Origin: CAYXRK01 sp964467615
GTDB lineage: Bacteria; Hydrogenedentota; Hydrogenedentia; Hydrogenedentales; GCA-2746185
Assembly: GCA_964467615.1 (NCBI GenBank)
Contig: CAYXRK010000116.1
Location: 1 to 14,878 of the forward strand
Reading direction: 5' to 3'
DNA length: 14,878 bases
In this document: one piece after another, positions 1-7,403 of the stretch
How the letters are laid out: every line of letters starts with the position of its first letter
Numbering within the stretch: position 1 is the first letter of the stretch
Translations under genes and position numbers: made by a program
The notes under the pieces: generated by a model
Seen by the model: only the letters and a program-made list of their open reading frames with translations
The model's database searches: none
What the model was told of the DNA's origin: nothing

Positions 1-176
1 CGCTTTTCTAGCTTGCGGAAACGGTCGTCGATCTGCCCGTCGATCTCGCCGCGAAGGTCGTCCATGATTTGCCCGTGGGCTTTTCCCGAGACGCGCTTGG
101 AATAGAAGTACGACCGTATCACGCCGCTGACGGTCACAAAGAACACGATCAGGACGACCATTTCGAATACTTGCAT
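1..176 (-). CDS. Small single-span membrane protein, 3' end outside the window
   Basis: The first 58 residues are visible; the C-terminus lies beyond base 1. The start is the ATG at 176-174, with a GGAG ribosome binding site at 187-184, seven bases away. Residues 5-20 are a hydrophobic helix (EMVVLIVFFVTVSGVI) with almost no residues before it. A basic patch follows (R21, K27, R28), then a charged amphipathic stretch ending in RFRKLEK, which could begin a coiled coil. This suggests an N-out/C-in bitopic protein with a cytoplasmic helical tail. The layout is like PspB-type phage-shock or other small regulatory membrane proteins, but the sequence match is too short to name it. It has its own predicted promoter (224-252) and a hairpin in its leader (190-213). 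It is divergent from the MFS gene. Confidence 0.75.
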   Translation of the reverse strand, partial: MQVFEMVVLIVFFVTVSGVIRSYFYSKRVSGKAHGQIMDDLRGEIDGQIDDRFRKLEK

Positions 177-189
177 GGCGCTGCTCCAG

Positions 190-213
190 CGAATAGACCT
201 TCTAGCCTATTCG
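190..213 (-). promoter_or_regulatory. Perfect 7-bp inverted repeat in the leader of the small membrane protein
   Basis: The arms CGAATAG (190-196) and CTATTCG (207-213) are exact reverse complements around a 10-base loop. The repeat lies between the predicted transcription start (about 217) and the ribosome binding site (187-184). It could be a leader hairpin that influences translation or mRNA stability, or a protein-binding dyad. The function is inferred only from its position. Confidence 0.45.
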
Positions 214-223
214 ACCCGATTCA

Positions 224-252
224 ATCCTAGGCGGTTTCCGGGCGGCAGTCAA
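224..252 (-). promoter_or_regulatory. Sigma70-like promoter of the small membrane protein
   Basis: On the minus strand a -35 box TTGACT (252-247) is followed after exactly 17 bases by a -10 box TAGGAT (229-224). Transcription would start near 217, giving a leader of about 40 bases that contains the 190-213 hairpin and then the GGAG site. The match to consensus is 5/6 and 4/6 with ideal spacing. Confidence 0.6.
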
Positions 253-292
253 TCGCGCTAGCGGCAGGGGCCGAATGGGCCACGCTATCCGT

Positions 293-298
293 TATACT
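293..298 (+). promoter_or_regulatory. Possible -10 box of the MFS transporter gene
   Basis: TATACT matches the sigma70 -10 consensus at 5 of 6 positions and lies about 35 bases before the ATG at 333. No convincing -35 box is seen at the expected distance, so this is a weak call. Confidence 0.3.
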
Positions 299-332
299 TC
301 GTTGTCCTTTCGCGCGTTTTCGGGGTATTTCC

Positions 333-1589
333 ATGCGATCTCACGCCGCGGCGATGCCGTTCATTCTCATCACTGTCCTCATCGACATGCTGGGAATCGG
401 GCTTGTGATTCCGGTGATGCCGAAGTTGGTGACGGAAATGTACGGCAAGGATATTAGCAGCGGATCGCTGATGTTTGGCTGGATCATCGCCGTTTACGCG
501 CTGATGCAGTTCATCTTCTCACCGGTGTTGGGAAACCTGAGCGACCGTTTTGGGCGGCGTCCGATTATTTTGCTTTCTCTCCTGGGCGCCGGACTTGACT
601 ATGTGTTCATGGCGTTCGCGCCGACTTTGGGCTGGTTGTTCGTCGGCAGAATCGTTGGAGGAATTACCGGGGCAAGTATCACGGCGGCGAATGCGTACAT
701 TGCCGATGTCAGCCCACCGGAAAAACGCGCGCGCAACTTTGGGATGATCGGGGCCTGTTTCGGGGTAGGTTTCATTCTGGGGCCGGCGGCGGGCGGGGCG
801 CTTGCCCATTTCGGGTTGCGCGCGCCATTCGTCGCGGCCGCGGGGCTGACGTTGCTCAACGCGCTGTATGGATATTTCGTGCTGCCAGAGTCGTTACCGG
901 CCTCGGAGCGGCGGGCGTTCGATTTCCGAAGGGCGAACCCGTTGTCGTCGCTCGGGGCGCTGCGCCGTTATCCGGTGGTGTTCGGGCTCATCGGTGTAAT
1001 CGCGCTCGAGCGGCTCGCCCACGACGCGCTCCCGGCGACCTGGGTGCTCTACCTGACGTATCGGTTCAGTTGGTCTGAACTTCAGATCGGGCTCTCACTC
1101 GCGCTTGTCGGGGTCGTGTACGCAGTCGTGCAAGGGGGCATGGTTGGCCCATTGGTGAATCGTTGGGGCGAATCCAAAGCGCTCTTGATCGGGCTTTGCG
1201 TGCAGGCAGTTACCTATACGATGTATGGATTCGCCACGCAGGGTTGGATGATCTACGCCATCATGGCCATGTCGGGACTTGGCGGACTGACCGGCCCGAG
1301 CGTGCAGTCGATCATGACGCGGCGCGTTCCCGCGGATGAGCAGGGGGCCTTACAGGGCGCTGTCACAAGCGTACACGCGATTATGGCGGTGTTTGGACCT
1401 CTGTTGGCGACCAACCTATTTGGACTTTTTACGTCGGCTTCGGCGCCAGCGCATCTTCCGGGAGCGGCGTTCTTGGCGAGCGCGTTGCTTGTGGCCGTCG
1501 CGGCGGTCTTCGCGATTCGAAGCGTCCGGACGACGAACGCCGCAGACGCCTTGATCTCCGAACCGTCTGCAGCAACTCAAGAACATTGA
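333..1589 (+). CDS. Tet(A)-like major facilitator superfamily (DHA1) transporter
   Basis: A 418-residue inner-membrane protein, the usual length for 12-helix MFS drug:H+ antiporters. The N-terminus (ILITVLIDMLGIGLVIPVMP, residues 11-30) has the TCR/Tet pattern with an Asp in helix 1 (D18). Loop 2-3 carries MFS motif A (GNLSDRFGRRP, residues 67-77). The following stretch with GRIVGGITGAS and AYIADVSPPEKRARNFG is close to the Tet(A)/Tet(C) group. The likely role is proton-driven export of a small hydrophobic compound; the similarity is to the subfamily and does not prove tetracycline as substrate. The start may be ATG 333 or ATG 354 (MPFILIT); the longer form is kept because a GGGG stretch precedes it. 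It is divergent from the small membrane protein, convergent with the TolC gene (26 bases apart), and has no partner gene in the same direction. Confidence 0.9.
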   Translation: MRSHAAAMPFILITVLIDMLGIGLVIPVMPKLVTEMYGKDISSGSLMFGWIIAVYALMQFIFSPVLGNLSDRFGRRPIILLSLLGAGLDYVFMAFAPTLGWLFVGRIVGGITGASITAANAYIADVSPPEKRARNFGMIGACFGVGFILGPAAGGALAHFGLRAPFVAAAGLTLLNALYGYFVLPESLPASERRAFDFRRANPLSSLGALRRYPVVFGLIGVIALERLAHDALPATWVLYLTYRFSWSELQIGLSLALVGVVYAVVQGGMVGPLVNRWGESKALLIGLCVQAVTYTMYGFATQGWMIYAIMAMSGLGGLTGPSVQSIMTRRVPADEQGALQGAVTSVHAIMAVFGPLLATNLFGLFTSASAPAHLPGAAFLASALLVAVAAVFAIRSVRTTNAADALISEPSAATQEH

Positions 1590-1615
1590 ACAGGCGCGGC
1601 CGCACGCGTTCGGGG

Positions 1616-3067
1616 CTACTCCTCGCTATCAGCCGCTTGTTCCTCAAGCGGAAACCAGGATTTGCCCGTCGCCTTGTCCAAGGCAGCGTGGGCGACGGCG
1701 TAGTCGCGGAGTGCTAGGACGAGTTGGGTCTCGGCATTGGTGAGCGCGAGTTCCGAATCGAGCACGTCGGCCTGCGTACCCACCCCTTCCTGAAAGCGTA
1801 ACTCGGCCAATCGCTGGCCTTCATCCGCGAGTTCGACGTTGCCCTCTTCGCGCCGGATTTTCGCAATCGCGTCTTGCACCTGGATGAGCGCCTGGCGGAC
1901 CTCGAGCTCGATTAACAATTTAACTTCTTCGATCTGACTTTCCGCCGAGCGCACCTTGGCCTCGGCCTCCTTCTTCTCGAATCTGCGGCGGCCTCCGGTG
2001 AATATTTCGAGTTCAGCGCCGAGCCTCAGTTGCCATCCCTCGAGAGAAAAACTTCCACCGCCTTCGACGTTGGCCCACTCGGCCGACGCCGCGACTTTCG
2101 GGAAGTAGGACCCCTTGACCCGTTTGACGTCGTTCCGAGACGCTTCCGCCACGGCCCTGAGCGCGCGAATCTCGGGCCTCGTTTCGACGGCGTTCGACGC
2201 GAGTTGATCGGCGGAGACCTCGAGAGGCACCCACGGTATTGTGTCCGTAAGCGCAAGGCGCTGTTCCTGATCTACCGCCAATAGGCGGCGCAACGCCGCG
2301 TACGCCAACCGAACTCGGTTCCGAGCTTCCACCACATCGGCCTCGCGCGAACCCAACTCGGTCTCCGCGCGAAGGACCTCGAAACGGCTGGCGAGCCCAG
2401 CATCCAGTTTCAATTGACTGTCGCGGCGGTGGCGTTCGAAGGTCGTGACGCTATCTTCCGCGACTTGAACCAACGCGAGCGACAAGAGGCAGTCGTAATA
2501 CGCACGCTTCGTCTCGAATTCGACATCGTTCCGGGTGGCGTTCCGCTGCCATTCCTTAGACTCTGCTAAATATCCTGCCGCCCTTACCGCGGCACGGATG
2601 CTCCCGCCGGCAAAGACGAGCTGTTGCACTTTCAGCGAATCGGCGCGTTGAATATCGTCAACTTCTATGCCTCCCGGCACAACCAATCTTGTCAGAAAGC
2701 CCCCGCCAAATCCTTGAGAAGGGTTCTCCAGATAGCTATATCCGGACTGCACCATGACTTGCGGGAGGTATTGTGAGCGGGCTTGGCCCTGCAACGCCCT
2801 CTGGGCCGCGGCGTCCGCCTCGGCTCCGATGATGCGGGGGGCGGTGTCGAGGGCCTTGTGCACGGCATCGCGGGCCGACAGGACCAGCGGCTCCCCCTCC
2901 TCCGCCAAATCCAGGTCAACGGGCCCCAGCGTGTCGACCGAATCGAGCAATTCGCGAACGCCCTCCAATACGCCGTCGAACCCGATTGATATGGCCTCGG
3001 GCGCGGGGCCGTTTTCCTGCGCGGCGACAGTGAACGCGATGAGCATTCCGGCAAGCACGGGCCGCAT
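1616..3067 (-). CDS. TolC-family outer-membrane efflux/secretion protein
   Basis: A 483-residue protein with two outer-membrane-efflux-protein repeats, the architecture of TolC-like trimeric channel-tunnels that link inner-membrane pumps to the outside. Residues 1-17 form a signal peptide (MRPVLAGMLIAFTVAA, cleavage after VAA likely). Repeat 1 spans about 64-265, beginning LSARDAVHKALDTAPRI, with FAGG near 152. Repeat 2 spans about 285-465, beginning near ETRPEI, with FTGGRRR near 356. Both contain long Ala/Glu/Arg-rich helices. The start is ATG 3067, not the in-frame ATG at 3106. The 3067 start gives an intact signal peptide and has a GGAGGTG site five bases upstream, while the 3106 codon lies inside the -10 box. 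No membrane-fusion or pump gene is beside it, and the adjacent MFS gene is convergent, so any partnership is unproven. Confidence 0.9.
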   Translation of the reverse strand: MRPVLAGMLIAFTVAAQENGPAPEAISIGFDGVLEGVRELLDSVDTLGPVDLDLAEEGEPLVLSARDAVHKALDTAPRIIGAEADAAAQRALQGQARSQYLPQVMVQSGYSYLENPSQGFGGGFLTRLVVPGGIEVDDIQRADSLKVQQLVFAGGSIRAAVRAAGYLAESKEWQRNATRNDVEFETKRAYYDCLLSLALVQVAEDSVTTFERHRRDSQLKLDAGLASRFEVLRAETELGSREADVVEARNRVRLAYAALRRLLAVDQEQRLALTDTIPWVPLEVSADQLASNAVETRPEIRALRAVAEASRNDVKRVKGSYFPKVAASAEWANVEGGGSFSLEGWQLRLGAELEIFTGGRRRFEKKEAEAKVRSAESQIEEVKLLIELEVRQALIQVQDAIAKIRREEGNVELADEGQRLAELRFQEGVGTQADVLDSELALTNAETQLVLALRDYAVAHAALDKATGKSWFPLEEQAADSEE

Positions 3068-3072
3068 GTAAA

Positions 3073-3080
3073 CACCTCCG
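3073..3080 (-). promoter_or_regulatory. Strong ribosome binding site of the TolC-family gene
   Basis: CGGAGGTG on the minus strand, five bases before the ATG at 3067. It decides the start in favour of 3067 over 3106. Confidence 0.75.
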
Positions 3081-3101
3081 TTGGGGCTGGGAACGGTCCG
3101 C

Positions 3102-3131
3102 ATCATACGTCGGTCGAAAAGTAACCGTCAA
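3102..3131 (-). promoter_or_regulatory. Sigma70-like promoter of the TolC-family gene
   Basis: On the minus strand the -35 box TTGACG (3131-3126) and the -10 box TATGAT (3107-3102) are 18 bases apart, each matching consensus at 5 of 6 positions. The predicted transcription start near 3095 leaves a short leader with the ribosome binding site at 3080-3073. Confidence 0.7.
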
Positions 3132-3203
3132 AAGGAGCCAAGACCATCTGCACAATAGTCAGGCCCGAAAGCGTCTTCTACTATAGAAAGCGGGATACTC
3201 CTC

Positions 3204-3728
3204 GTGCTTCGAGTTAGCGTTGAATCCGTTGAGCCTAGTGGAATTACTATCGCAACCATCGCGAACCACGCCCAGTCCTGGTATCAATTTGGGGCCGGCG
3301 ACCTTTCTGTCGCCAAGCTAGTGAATCAAGGATGCAAGGACCATCCGGCGATATTGTTGACGCACGAAAAATTCGAGGCGCCGTTCCTGGCCTTGCGAGA
3401 CGGACCGATTCGGGTCTCCACCTGGCAAGCAGACGAAATTGCGGCGTACGCGGGGATCACTACTCACGAGTATTGGGTCATTTGCGCGATGCTAGGTCTC
3501 GTCCAGTGGCGAACGCTGCAGTTGAATAGCCTATTGATACCGGAGGACTTCATTCACGAATGTACGATCCACTGTCTGTATGGCGCTTATGAGGAAAGGT
3601 CCCAATTCAGTCTGTTACTCGAACAAGGCCGCGTGTGCCGGGGATGCCGCGACTTCTACCATTGCCTCGGCGCGGACCGGGAGCTACTCGCTTTGATCCA
3701 GACCCTTGGCGCACTGTTACGCCGCTAA
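3204..3728 (+). CDS. Uncharacterised Cys/His-rich soluble protein
   Basis: A 174-residue protein that I do not recognise. The start is probably GTG 3204; an in-frame stop at 3156 limits extension, and no strong ribosome binding site is seen. There is no signal peptide or membrane helix. The second half is rich in possible metal ligands: H118, C120, H123, C124, then C145-x2-C148 and C154, followed by a leucine-rich C-terminal helix (about 157-172). The C-x2-C near the end suggests a structural zinc site. The segment HECTIH resembles a zincin motif but the second His is one residue too far, so protease activity should not be assumed. My hand count gives about 55-56% GC for 3241-3720, somewhat below the genes around it. 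It is divergent from the TolC gene and convergent with the FKBP gene. A TACTAT box at 3179-3184 could be its -10. Confidence 0.65.
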   Translation: MLRVSVESVEPSGITIATIANHAQSWYQFGAGDLSVAKLVNQGCKDHPAILLTHEKFEAPFLALRDGPIRVSTWQADEIAAYAGITTHEYWVICAMLGLVQWRTLQLNSLLIPEDFIHECTIHCLYGAYEERSQFSLLLEQGRVCRGCRDFYHCLGADRELLALIQTLGALLRR

Positions 3729-3784
3729 ACTTTACCAATCTACCCCGAGTGCCGGACGTATCAGGTGGACGTTCGCGTACACGT

Positions 3785-4453
3785 CTACGGCTTCTTCACT
3801 ACCTCGAGAAGTTCCATCTCGAATATCAGCGTGGAGTAGGGAGGGATTACGTTCCCTGCGCCTTGCGCTCCGTAGGCAAGGTTCTGGGGAATATAGAGCT
3901 CCCACTTATCGCCTTCCTTCATCAACTGGAGCGCCTCGGTCCAACCGGGAATGACGCGATTGACAGGCGTGACGAACGGTTCATTGCGCTTGATCGAACT
4001 GTCGAACTCAGTGCCGTCGATGAGGCGGCCCGCATATTGTGTCTTCACGGTGTCCGTCGGGCCGGGGCTTGCGCCGCTTCCTGCTTTGAGCACCTTATAT
4101 TGAAGGCCGCTCGGCAGGGTAACGACACCCTCCTTTTTTCCGTTTTCCTCGCAGAACACTTTGCCCTCCGTTCCGAGCCGATCCGCGTCGGCTTGTTGGA
4201 CATCTTGTTGCCATTTTCTGAAGGCGACCTGGCATTCGTCGTCTGGCATCGCGAGCGCCGCGCCGTTAAGAACGTCAGTCAGTCCCCTGATTAGCACCTC
4301 GGTGTTCAAGAGGTCCTTCCCGGCCTTGATGGCGTTTCCCATTTGAACGCCGACGCTGTAACTGGATTTATCTTTGTCGTCCTTGAGTTCTTGTCCGATT
4401 GCGGCGAGACTGGAGAACAGCAACGACGTGACGGAGATCAAGACGGTTCGCAT
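3785..4453 (-). CDS. Exported FKBP-type peptidyl-prolyl cis-trans isomerase
   Basis: A 222-residue protein with the layout of FkpA/Mip-type isomerases: signal peptide (1-20, MRTVLISVTSLLFSSLAAIG), an FKBP N-terminal dimerisation domain (about 27-108, with SYSVGVQMGNAIK) and an FKBP catalytic domain (about 110-220). It should catalyse prolyl isomerisation and chaperone folding in the periplasm. Active-site residues equivalent to FKBP12 are present: Y140, F150, D151, F160, V167-I168, W171, Y194 and F211. ATG 4453 is chosen over the upstream in-frame start at 4588 because it begins the signal peptide and avoids overlap with the divergent gene. Its ribosome binding site is poor (AAAGG, distant). 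Cys74 and Cys101 in the N-terminal domain could form a disulfide in an oxidising periplasm. Cys101 sits where I recall a non-Cys residue in relatives. Confidence 0.92.
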   Translation of the reverse strand: MRTVLISVTSLLFSSLAAIGQELKDDKDKSSYSVGVQMGNAIKAGKDLLNTEVLIRGLTDVLNGAALAMPDDECQVAFRKWQQDVQQADADRLGTEGKVFCEENGKKEGVVTLPSGLQYKVLKAGSGASPGPTDTVKTQYAGRLIDGTEFDSSIKRNEPFVTPVNRVIPGWTEALQLMKEGDKWELYIPQNLAYGAQGAGNVIPPYSTLIFEMELLEVVKKP

Positions 4454-4529
4454 AGCGGGAGCTACCTTTCGCAATCGGGGGAGTGGAGGGGAATCGAGGC
4501 GAAAGAGTAGGACTTTTGACCGTCGAAGT

Positions 4530-4552
4530 ACAAGTTGAATTGAAATACTTGT
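4530..4552. promoter_or_regulatory. Inverted repeat in the divergent FKBP/glycosyltransferase promoter region
   Basis: The arms ACAAGT (4530-4535) and ACTTGT (4547-4552) are exact reverse complements separated by 11 bases. The dyad lies in the 121-base region between the two divergent starts (4453 and 4575), so a protein bound there could affect both genes. A TTGACC at 4516-4521 lies beside it, but no well-spaced -10 was found. Confidence 0.35.
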
Positions 4553-4574
4553 GTTATCCTCGCGGACTCTGCCC

Positions 4575-6227
4575 ATGTTTCGAGACAACGTTCATGCTGC
4601 TCGCGGCAGCCTGCAAATTATCGCGGTTGCACTTGCGCCCGTCGTACTTTTGCTGCCATTCGCCGGCAAGCCGGCCCATATCGACGACCCCGTCTACATT
4701 TGGGTCGCGCAACGAATCCTCGAATCGCCGCTGGATTTTTATGGTGGAGTGATCAATTGGTACGGCGCGCCGATGCGCGTGTCCGAGTTCAATCAAAACC
4801 CTCCGGGGGTTTCGTTTTACCTGGCCATCGCCGGCGGCGTTGCGGGATGGAACGAGATCGCTCTTCACCTTTGGATGCTGTTGCCCGCCGCGGCGGTGAG
4901 CGCGGGCGTGTACGTGCTGGCGAAACGGATGAATGCGGACGGGGTCATGGCCGCGCTGTTGGCCGTGACTGCGCCGGGGTTCGTGGTCAGCGCTTCGACG
5001 CTCATGGCCGACGTGCTGATGCTGGCACTGTACACGTGGTGCGTGCTGCTCTGGATTCAGGGACTGGATATGCGCTCACGGACGATGCTTGGCGCGAGCG
5101 CGGCATGCGGAGCGGCGGCGATCTTGACCAAATACTTCGCGGTGAGTCTGGTCCCGCTGCTGCTCGTGTACACCATCGCGCGCGAACGACGGCCCGCCTC
5201 GCATTGGTGGTGGCTTGCCGTGCCGGTGCTCGTGCTGGGCGCGTACCAGTGGCACACCGCGCGGCTCTATGGGCACAGTCTGTTCTCGTCCGCTGCTGCG
5301 TACGCCGCCGGAAACTCGGAAGGTGGCGTCACTTCGCTAGGTGTCACACTCGCGGGGCTATGCTTCGCGGGCGGATGTTTCGCGGGAATCGGCTTCGCCG
5401 CGCCGATAGTCTGGCGTCGGCGCGCACTGGCAGGATGGATGCTCGTCGCCGCGCTTTCGATTGCCGCAGTGGGTCTGGTACCGGGGTTCGTCGCCGCTCC
5501 CGACGTGACGAAGTTGAGCGCGGCGTCGTATGTCCTTGCGGGTGCCTTTATCGCTGGCGGAATCCATGTGTTTGCCGTCGCAGGACTCGTTCTGCGCCGC
5601 GAACGATCCGCCGAAACGTTGCTGCTGCTCCTCTGGCTGGGGGGGACGTTTGTGTTTTCCGTCTTCGTCAACTGGACAGTGAACGCGCGATCCTTGCTAC
5701 CCATGATCGTCCCAGCTTCGATTTTCCTGGCCAAGGCTTTGCCCTCGGGGCCCGCGGTGAACCACGGGCAATGGGGCCGCTGGATGCCGGTGGCGGTGGC
5801 GGCCGTCCTTTCGATGGCGGTGTCGTACGGCGATTATCAACTGGCCGGTGCGTCGCGTGATGCGGCGGCCCAACTCGGTGAGAAGTATCGCGGCGATGCT
5901 GAACACACGTGGTTCGAGGGCCATTGGGGATTTCAGTACTACCTGGAGCGCGAGGGGTTTCGAGCGTTGGACTACACGCGGCTGGATCGACTCGCGGCGG
6001 GCGATCGCGTAATCATTCCTTCGCACAATACAAATGTGCGCTACTTCGATCCGGCGCTGGCGCGCGAGATCGAGCGAATCGAGGTCCCCATGAAGTTTCC
6101 AGTTTCGACGCTCAATATTGATATCGGCGCGGGGTCCTACGCGGGCTCGTACGGACCGTTGCCGTTCGTATTCGGTAACGCTCCGAGCCAGACGTTTACC
6201 GTGTTTGAGATTAGCGAGGGTCAGTGA
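4575..6227 (+). CDS. GT39/PMT_2-like integral membrane glycosyltransferase
   Basis: About 550 residues, with roughly a dozen hydrophobic segments and a soluble C-terminal part (from about residue 430). The first luminal/periplasmic loop carries an acidic pair, D37-D38 in HIDDPVYIWVAQ, matching the catalytic Asp region of GT-C enzymes that use polyprenyl-phosphate sugars. A second loop contains FNQNPPG (about 72-78), another feature of this group. The expected role is transfer of a sugar from a lipid-linked donor to a protein, lipid or cell-surface glycan on the outer face of the inner membrane; acceptor and sugar cannot be told. ATG 4575 is preferred to GTG 4551, which overlaps the inverted repeat. 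Neither has a good ribosome binding site. Its stop overlaps the convergent ApbE gene by seven bases. Confidence 0.82.
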   Translation: MFRDNVHAARGSLQIIAVALAPVVLLLPFAGKPAHIDDPVYIWVAQRILESPLDFYGGVINWYGAPMRVSEFNQNPPGVSFYLAIAGGVAGWNEIALHLWMLLPAAAVSAGVYVLAKRMNADGVMAALLAVTAPGFVVSASTLMADVLMLALYTWCVLLWIQGLDMRSRTMLGASAACGAAAILTKYFAVSLVPLLLVYTIARERRPASHWWWLAVPVLVLGAYQWHTARLYGHSLFSSAAAYAAGNSEGGVTSLGVTLAGLCFAGGCFAGIGFAAPIVWRRRALAGWMLVAALSIAAVGLVPGFVAAPDVTKLSAASYVLAGAFIAGGIHVFAVAGLVLRRERSAETLLLLLWLGGTFVFSVFVNWTVNARSLLPMIVPASIFLAKALPSGPAVNHGQWGRWMPVAVAAVLSMAVSYGDYQLAGASRDAAAQLGEKYRGDAEHTWFEGHWGFQYYLEREGFRALDYTRLDRLAAGDRVIIPSHNTNVRYFDPALAREIERIEVPMKFPVSTLNIDIGAGSYAGSYGPLPFVFGNAPSQTFTVFEISEGQ

Positions 6228-7279
6228 GGGAGCATCGCGTCGAACGCGGCGTTCGTGCGCTCCTCGAACCCGTTGGGCGTGCGCACGATCATTAATACGG
6301 GCAAGCCGAGTTGGTCCGCGAGGGCCATACCGGCCTCTTCTCCCAGAACTATAAGCGCGGTGTCGTACGCATCGGCCATTGCGCACACCGGATGGAAAAC
6401 CGTCACCGACGCGAGGCCGTGCGCGATTGGGCTTCCGGTGTGGGGATCGATTTCGTGGGACACGCGCTTGCCGTCGATTTCACGGTAGTTCCGGTAATCA
6501 CCCGACGTAGTCATCGCCATGTCGGCCAAGGGAACAATCCGCTGTACGGAACGCTCAATACCGTCAATGGGCCGCTCGATACCAATGACCCACGGTCCGT
6601 TCCGCGCGTTCGTACCTCGTGCGCGAATATCGCCGCTCACATCCACCATGTAATTCTCGACCCCGAGCGCCTCGAGCGCCTCCGCAACTTCGTCCGACCC
6701 GAAACCCTGCGCGATGGCGGACAGATCGCAGTAGACATCCGGCCGGAGTTTGCGAATCGTATGTGATGCTGCGTCAATCTCAATGAGTCTGTATCCAACC
6801 CGCGCTCGCAGTTCCTCGATTTGCGCATCCGAGGGAGGATCGGTCGTGCCGTCGGGGCCAAAGCCCCATGCGTTGACTAATGGACCGACGGTAACGTCGA
6901 ACGCGCCGCCGGATTCCTCGCTCACCCGCTGGGCCATCGTGAACACCTCGAAGGTCTCCTCGTTCAGCGTAAATGGCGCGTCCGATTGAGACGCATTGAA
7001 TCGCGAAAGCTCGGACTCAGGCCGGTATGTCGACATGAGCGCCTCGACGCGATCGAGCCGCGCCTGGATCGCATCGCGGAGCGTCTCCTTCGCAAGGCCG
7101 CGCGGCGGGCGGGCGACCTTGACCGAGTAGGTTGAGCCCATGGTCTGGCCGGCGAACTCGAGCACCAGTCCGCGCGGCGCGGATCCGAGGCGCCAGACGG
7201 TCAGGACGGCGAGCCCGGCCATCAAGCCGAGCAAAAGGGCGAGTCGGCGCGGGGTCAATTCCTTAGGGCCGGGATACAT
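6221..7279 (-). CDS. apbE: ApbE-type FAD:protein FMN transferase, membrane-anchored
   Basis: A 352-residue protein of the ApbE family, which cleaves FAD and attaches FMN to a Thr/Ser of target proteins such as Nqr/Rnf subunits or FMN-binding-domain proteins in the periplasm. An N-terminal hydrophobic segment (about 11-30) without a lipobox Cys suggests a signal anchor instead of the lipoprotein form common in this family. Family marks in order: GQTMGSTY (44-51), the FDVTVGPLVNAWGFG region (127-141), DLSAIAQGFGSDEVA (185-199), VSGDIRARG (214-222), HEIDPHTGSP (275-284) and ADAYDTA, with the metal-binding Asp303 and Thr307 in their usual D-x3-T spacing. A GAGGA ribosome binding site lies nine bases before the ATG. 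No obvious FMN-accepting target is encoded nearby. Confidence 0.92.
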   Translation of the reverse strand: MYPGPKELTPRRLALLLGLMAGLAVLTVWRLGSAPRGLVLEFAGQTMGSTYSVKVARPPRGLAKETLRDAIQARLDRVEALMSTYRPESELSRFNASQSDAPFTLNEETFEVFTMAQRVSEESGGAFDVTVGPLVNAWGFGPDGTTDPPSDAQIEELRARVGYRLIEIDAASHTIRKLRPDVYCDLSAIAQGFGSDEVAEALEALGVENYMVDVSGDIRARGTNARNGPWVIGIERPIDGIERSVQRIVPLADMAMTTSGDYRNYREIDGKRVSHEIDPHTGSPIAHGLASVTVFHPVCAMADAYDTALIVLGEEAGMALADQLGLPVLMIVRTPNGFEERTNAAFDAMLPH

Positions 7280-7308
7280 GGCGGCGGGTCCTCGGCCCGA
7301 TGCAGAAA

Positions 7309-7314
7309 ATTATG
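7309..7314 (-). promoter_or_regulatory. Possible -10 box of the apbE gene
   Basis: CATAAT on the minus strand (7314-7309) matches 5 of 6 consensus bases and would start transcription about 23 bases before the ATG at 7279. The -35 position (ATATCA) is poor. Confidence 0.35.
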
Positions 7315-7354
7315 CGCATAGGTCTGGACGATGATATCTGCGTTCGGCGGTGTT

Positions 7355-7363
7355 TGCTATACT
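7355..7363 (+). promoter_or_regulatory. Extended -10 promoter element of dapA
   Basis: TGCTATACT is an extended -10 (TG-N-TATACT, 5/6 in the hexamer). No good -35 is seen, which is tolerated by extended -10 promoters. The predicted start near 7370 gives a leader of about 33 bases before ATG 7404. Confidence 0.5.
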
Positions 7364-7403
7364 TTCAACAGCCGGGACCTGGGCCCCGGGGGAGCTGCGC
7401 AAC

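Noticed and set aside
333..3067. The MFS transporter and TolC-family protein as one tripartite efflux pump operon.
   Set aside because: The genes are convergent, not co-transcribed; no membrane-fusion protein is present; and Tet(A)-like MFS pumps normally work without TolC.
3552..3570. A zincin-like HECTIH segment in the unknown protein.
   Set aside because: The motif needs HExxH. Here the second His is one residue too far, and no third ligand pattern is clear, so a metalloprotease call is not supported.
3765..3788. A seven-base stem (GTGGACG/CGTCTAC, one G-U pair) at the end of the FKBP gene as a terminator.
   Set aside because: The stem is short with a 10-base loop, contains a wobble pair and has no T-run, so it is within chance expectation for this composition.
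3635..4294. A 219-codon plus-strand frame over the end of the unknown protein and the FKBP gene.
   Set aside because: It is antisense to the FKBP catalytic domain, lacks domain features, and depends on overlap with two better-supported genes.
7372..7389. A CCGGG/CCCGG hairpin in the dapA leader as a riboswitch or attenuator.
   Set aside because: The leader is only about 33 bases, far too short for a lysine riboswitch, and the five-base stem is expected in such GC-rich sequence.
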